From contig JAEZYN010000030.1 in NCBI GenBank assembly GCA_023419095.1, positions 20,345 to 84,344 on the forward strand: a DNA stretch of 64,000 bases, given 5' to 3'. How positions within the stretch are numbered: the first letter of the stretch is position 1; every line of letters begins with the position of its first letter. Source of the DNA: Bacteroidota bacterium. Its GTDB lineage: Bacteria > Bacteroidota > Bacteroidia > Flavobacteriales > Weeksellaceae. The position numbers were made by a program, and so were the translations under genes. This document shows positions 60,461-64,000 of the stretch, piece after piece. The notes under the pieces are model-generated. The model was given only the letters and a program-made list of their open reading frames with translations, was not told the DNA's origin and ran no database searches.

Positions 60461-63400
60461 ATGGAAACCCAAAAATATTCTCCTAAAAACAAAATACGGA
60501 TTGTAACTGCTGCTGCACTTTTTGACGGGCACGATGCGGCGATCAATATTATGCGCCGCGTAATTCAGGCCACCGGCGTGGAAGTGATTCATCTGGGTCA
60601 CGACAAATCTGCAGAAGAAGTGGTGAACTGTGCCGTGCAGGAAGATGCCAACGCCATTGCACTGACTTCTTATCAGGGTGGGCACAACGAGTATTTTAAA
60701 TATATCTACGATCTTTTGAAGGAGAAAAACGCCTCTCACATCAGGATATTTGGCGGCGGTGGAGGTGTAATACTTCCGGAGGAGATCAAAGATCTGATGG
60801 ATTATGGGATTACCAGAATTTATTCGCCTGATGACGGCCGTGAACTTGGTCTGCAGGGCATGATTGACGATCTGGTTCAGAAATCCGACTACGCGACGGG
60901 AGAAAAAGTTACCGTAGAAAATTTAGATAAAATAAGCTTTGACGATGCCAGGTCGATTGCTGAAGTGATTTCAGCGGTTGAAAATTTCTCCGAAAGCAAA
61001 ACCGATTTGGTTAAAGAAATAGACGCCAGAGCTGAAAATTCCACAATCCCGATTATTGGCATCACCGGAACCGGAGGTGCAGGGAAATCTTCATTAACCG
61101 ACGAACTTGTTAGAAGATTCCTAAGGTCTAACCCTGAGAAAAAAATCGCCATTATCTCCATAGACCCGTCCAAGAAGAAAACAGGCGGTGCATTGCTTGG
61201 CGACAGGATCCGGATGAATTCCATCAACGACGCGCGCGTATATATGCGCTCGATGGCAACGCGTGAGAATAATGTTTCAGTTTCGCCGTATATCCATTCG
61301 GCTTTAAATGTCCTGAAAATTTCAAAACCCGATGTCATCGTTCTGGAAACTTCAGGTATTGGACAGTCCGGTTCGGAAATTACTGAAATCGCTGATGTTT
61401 CCATGTACGTCATGACACCGGAATACGGTGCCTCTACCCAGCTGGAGAAAATTGACATGCTGGATTATGCCGATTTAATCGCTTTGAACAAGTCGGATAA
61501 ACGCGGTGCTCTGGACGCGCTTCAGGCGGTGAAAAAACAGTTTCAGAGAAATCACGTTCTGTTTGAGCAACCTTTGGAAGAAATGCCGGTTTATTCCACA
61601 AAAGCCAGCCAGTTCAACGATTGGGGAACTACAGAGCTTTATAATGAATTGATTAAAAAAGTAAATGCGAAGTTCGACGGTTTAAATTTCAGCGAATACG
61701 AGGAGCAAAATGTTTCAGAGGAAACCACCATCATTCCGCCGAAAAGAGTCCGCTACCTGTCTGAAATAGTGGATACCAACCGTGCATACGATAAAGAAGT
61801 AGAAAACCAGGCACTCATCGCCAAGAAGATGTACCTCGTGGAGGGCACGAGGGCACTTATACAGGACGACCAGCGTACCCATGACGAGCTTGAAAAAGTG
61901 TTCCTGAAAACCAAAAAAGAACTTTCCGAAGAAAACGCAGCCTTCCTGCACGGCTGGCATCATTTCAAAGAAGAACTGGAAGCGGATACTTACTCCTACT
62001 TTGTTCGCGGAAAAGAAATTAAAGTTCAGACCAAGTCTGAAACGCTGTCGCACCTTAAGATTCCAAAGATCGCTTTGCCAAAATTCCAGGACTGGGGCGA
62101 CCTCATCCGTTGGAAAGGTCAGGAAAATGTTCCCGGATCCTTCCCTTTTACCGCGGGAATCTACCCTTTTAAAAGAACAGGTGAAGACCCTACAAGAATG
62201 TTTGCCGGCGAAGGCGGACCGGAAAGGACCAACCGCAGATTCCATTATGTTTCAGCCGAGATGGACGCCAAAAGGCTTTCCACCGCATTTGATTCGGTGA
62301 CACTTTATGGTCAGGATCCTGCCTTGCCACCGGATATCTACGGTAAGATCGGTAACGCGGGTGTTTCCATCGCTACGCTCGATGATGCCAAGAAACTTTA
62401 CTCCGGTTTTGATTTGGTAAATGCCATGACTTCGGTATCGATGACGATAAACGGACCGGCGCCAATGCTGCTTGCATTTTTCATGAATGCCGCCATTGAC
62501 CAGAACTGTGAGAAATATATTGAAGAAAATAACCTTTGGGCTAAAGTTGAGGCTAAGCTAAAGGAAAAATTTGATGATAAAGGTTTAACCAGACCTACCT
62601 ACAGCGGTGAACTTCCGCCATCCAATAACGGCTTAGGGTTAAAATTACTTGGTTTGACAGGTGATGAAATTCTTGAGGCTGGCGTTTACGCTAAGATCAA
62701 GGCGGAAACCATCGCTACGGTTCGTGGAACTGTTCAGGCGGATATCCTGAAAGAAGACCAGGCTCAGAACACGTGTATTTTCTCAACGGAATTTGCGTTG
62801 AGACTGATGGGTGACGTTCAGGAGTACTTCATCAAAGAAAAAGTTAGGAACTTCTATTCGGTTTCCATTTCAGGTTACCATATTGCTGAAGCGGGTGCCA
62901 ACCCGATTTCGCAGCTTGCCTTTACGCTGGCCAACGGTTTCACTTATGTGGAATATTACCTGAGTCGCGGCATGGACATCAACGATTTTGCGCCGAACCT
63001 GTCGTTCTTCTTTTCCAACGGTATCGATCCGGAATATGCTGTGATCGGGCGTGTGGCCAGAAGAATCTGGGCCAAGGCGATGCGCGAAAAATACAACGCC
63101 AACGAAAGAAGCCAGATGCTGAAATATCACATCCAAACTTCCGGTCGTTCGCTACACGCGCAGGAAATTGATTTTAATGATATCAGGACTTCTCTGCAGG
63201 CGCTTTACGCCATCTATGACAACTGTAACTCACTCCATACTAATGCATATGACGAAGCCATTACGACGCCAACTGAAGAGTCGGTAAGACGTGCGATGGC
63301 AATCCAGCTTATCATCAACAAGGAACTTGGACTTGCCAAGAACGAGAACCCACTTCAGGGCTCATTCATTATCGAAGAGTTAACTGATTTGGTGGAAGAA

Positions 63401-63823
63401 GCTGTTTATGCTGAATTTGACAGGATTACGGAAAGAGGCGGAGTGCTGGGTGCGATGGAAACGATGTACCAGCGTTCCAAGATCCAGGAAGAATCCATGC
63501 ATTACGAATGGCTGAAACATACGGGTGAATATCCGATTATCGGCGTAAATACTTTCCTTGGTAAGGACGGTTCGCCAACTGTTCTGCCGGGTGAGGTCAT
63601 CCGTTCTACCGAAGAAGAAAAGCAGATGCAGATTAGAAACCTGCACAATTACCAAAGTGCAAATTCTGACAATACGCAAAACGCACTGAAATCTCTTCAG
63701 CATGGCGCCATCAACCAACAGAATTTATTTGAACTCATGATGGAAGCGGTAAAATACTGTTCTTTGGGTCAGATTACCAATGCGCTGTTTGAAGTGGGTG
63801 GTATGTACAGAAGGAATATGTAG
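60461..63823 (+). CDS. icmF: fused acyl-CoA mutase with B12 and GTPase chaperone domains (IcmF type)
   Basis: The 1120-residue enzyme rearranges acyl-CoA carbon skeletons, typically isobutyryl-CoA and n-butyryl-CoA, using adenosylcobalamin. It has an N-terminal B12 domain with DGHDAAI (22-28, the DxHxxG variant), a MeaB-type GTPase chaperone with P-loop GTGGAGKS (203-210), and a large mutase domain (about 560-1090). Length and domain order match IcmF. The exact substrate (isobutyryl, pivalyl or another) is not resolved. The cobalamin adenosyltransferase at 19.6 kb could supply its cofactor. Confidence 0.94.
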   Translation: METQKYSPKNKIRIVTAAALFDGHDAAINIMRRVIQATGVEVIHLGHDKSAEEVVNCAVQEDANAIALTSYQGGHNEYFKYIYDLLKEKNASHIRIFGGGGGVILPEEIKDLMDYGITRIYSPDDGRELGLQGMIDDLVQKSDYATGEKVTVENLDKISFDDARSIAEVISAVENFSESKTDLVKEIDARAENSTIPIIGITGTGGAGKSSLTDELVRRFLRSNPEKKIAIISIDPSKKKTGGALLGDRIRMNSINDARVYMRSMATRENNVSVSPYIHSALNVLKISKPDVIVLETSGIGQSGSEITEIADVSMYVMTPEYGASTQLEKIDMLDYADLIALNKSDKRGALDALQAVKKQFQRNHVLFEQPLEEMPVYSTKASQFNDWGTTELYNELIKKVNAKFDGLNFSEYEEQNVSEETTIIPPKRVRYLSEIVDTNRAYDKEVENQALIAKKMYLVEGTRALIQDDQRTHDELEKVFLKTKKELSEENAAFLHGWHHFKEELEADTYSYFVRGKEIKVQTKSETLSHLKIPKIALPKFQDWGDLIRWKGQENVPGSFPFTAGIYPFKRTGEDPTRMFAGEGGPERTNRRFHYVSAEMDAKRLSTAFDSVTLYGQDPALPPDIYGKIGNAGVSIATLDDAKKLYSGFDLVNAMTSVSMTINGPAPMLLAFFMNAAIDQNCEKYIEENNLWAKVEAKLKEKFDDKGLTRPTYSGELPPSNNGLGLKLLGLTGDEILEAGVYAKIKAETIATVRGTVQADILKEDQAQNTCIFSTEFALRLMGDVQEYFIKEKVRNFYSVSISGYHIAEAGANPISQLAFTLANGFTYVEYYLSRGMDINDFAPNLSFFFSNGIDPEYAVIGRVARRIWAKAMREKYNANERSQMLKYHIQTSGRSLHAQEIDFNDIRTSLQALYAIYDNCNSLHTNAYDEAITTPTEESVRRAMAIQLIINKELGLAKNENPLQGSFIIEELTDLVEEAVYAEFDRITERGGVLGAMETMYQRSKIQEESMHYEWLKHTGEYPIIGVNTFLGKDGSPTVLPGEVIRSTEEEKQMQIRNLHNYQSANSDNTQNALKSLQHGAINQQNLFELMMEAVKYCSLGQITNALFEVGGMYRRNM

Positions 63824-63838
63824 TTGTGACAAAAACTA

Positions 63839-63877
63839 GAAGTTAGAGGTTAGAGGTTAGAAGTTAGAGGTTAGAAG
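63839..63877. repeat. short tandem repeat of a GTTAGA-type motif
   Basis: Units close to AAGTTAGAGGTTAGAGG repeat several times just after the icmF stop. No coding role is seen. Confidence 0.6.
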
Positions 63878-63912
63878 ATAGACTGAAGATTCTGGCCATT
63901 TTGTATAAGTAT

Positions 63913-63949
63913 AAAAACCGTGTCGGGCCTTGCCTGAACACGGTTTTTT
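63913..63949 (+). terminator. icmF terminator
   Basis: AAAAACCGTGT and ACACGGTTTTT form an 11-bp stem with a 14-nt loop and a T-rich tail. Confidence 0.85.
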
Positions 63950-63953
63950 ATTT

Positions 63954-64000
63954 AGCCCTGATTGAGCGGTTTGTTTGAGCTCTTTACCCTGGTGCGGCGG
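63954..64000 (+). repeat. dispersed palindromic repeat, copy 5, cut by the window end
   Basis: The head AGCCCTGATTGAGCGG, then GTTTGAGCTCTTT, matches copy 1 at 10342 closely. It begins about 5 bp after the icmF terminator, and its hairpin and tail lie outside the window. Confidence 0.7.

Overview
The window looks like chromosomal DNA of a Weeksellaceae flavobacterium close to Chryseobacterium, Kaistella or Epilithonimonas. The evidence is the Bacteroidota-type -7 element (TAnnTTTG) before many genes, AT-rich leaders with few Shine-Dalgarno sequences, frequent signal peptides ending in xxAQ or SQ, an OMP_b-brl_3-type TonB-dependent receptor, a class II HMG-CoA reductase, and an IcmF-type fused acyl-CoA mutase. 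The genus is inferred from gene content and style, not from a marker comparison. No phage, insertion sequence, CRISPR array or rRNA operon was seen. Most of the window is housekeeping DNA.

Layout. 1-10 kb: a PaaE-like reductase cut by the left edge, clpB, a secreted EEP-family hydrolase, an ABC-F ATPase, an orphan lipoprotein, HMG-CoA reductase, a frameshifted small gene and a run of small membrane or signalling genes, one of them a receiver domain without its phospho-acceptor Asp. 10-20 kb: sucC, the RNase P RNA, a PPK2-family kinase, a DUF1573 protein, valS, a PfkB kinase, and an ECF sigma factor overlapping a likely membrane anti-sigma gene. 19.5-28 kb: cobalamin adenosyltransferase, thiamine pyrophosphokinase, arginine decarboxylase and agmatinase, a HAD phosphatase, a secreted CocE-type hydrolase, AlkB, and a BON/SH3 pair. 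28-36 kb: two amino-acid transporters, Mrp and an Nfu-type Fe-S protein, a BadF-type kinase and malic enzyme.

36.0-44.8 kb holds a two-gene operon on the minus strand encoding proteins of 1627 and 1294 residues. I could not assign either to a known family, and the pair is the best candidate here for an undescribed system. 45-58 kb is envelope-related: a BamA/TamA-like barrel, a TonB-dependent receptor, HtrA and LptD. It also holds nadD, CutC and two guanidine-group enzymes. 58-64 kb has a peptidoglycan amidase, a tRNA-Glu / rpsT / tRNA-Glu cluster and the fused B12-dependent mutase IcmF. The cobalamin adenosyltransferase at 19.6 kb could supply IcmF's cofactor.

The most striking non-coding signal is a dispersed family of palindromic repeats. 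Five copies are seen, one cut by the right edge. They have conserved flanks and an unrelated hairpin in each copy, and four of the five begin within about 10 bp of an intrinsic terminator. A 42-bp tandem repeat also lies about 45 bp past a terminator.
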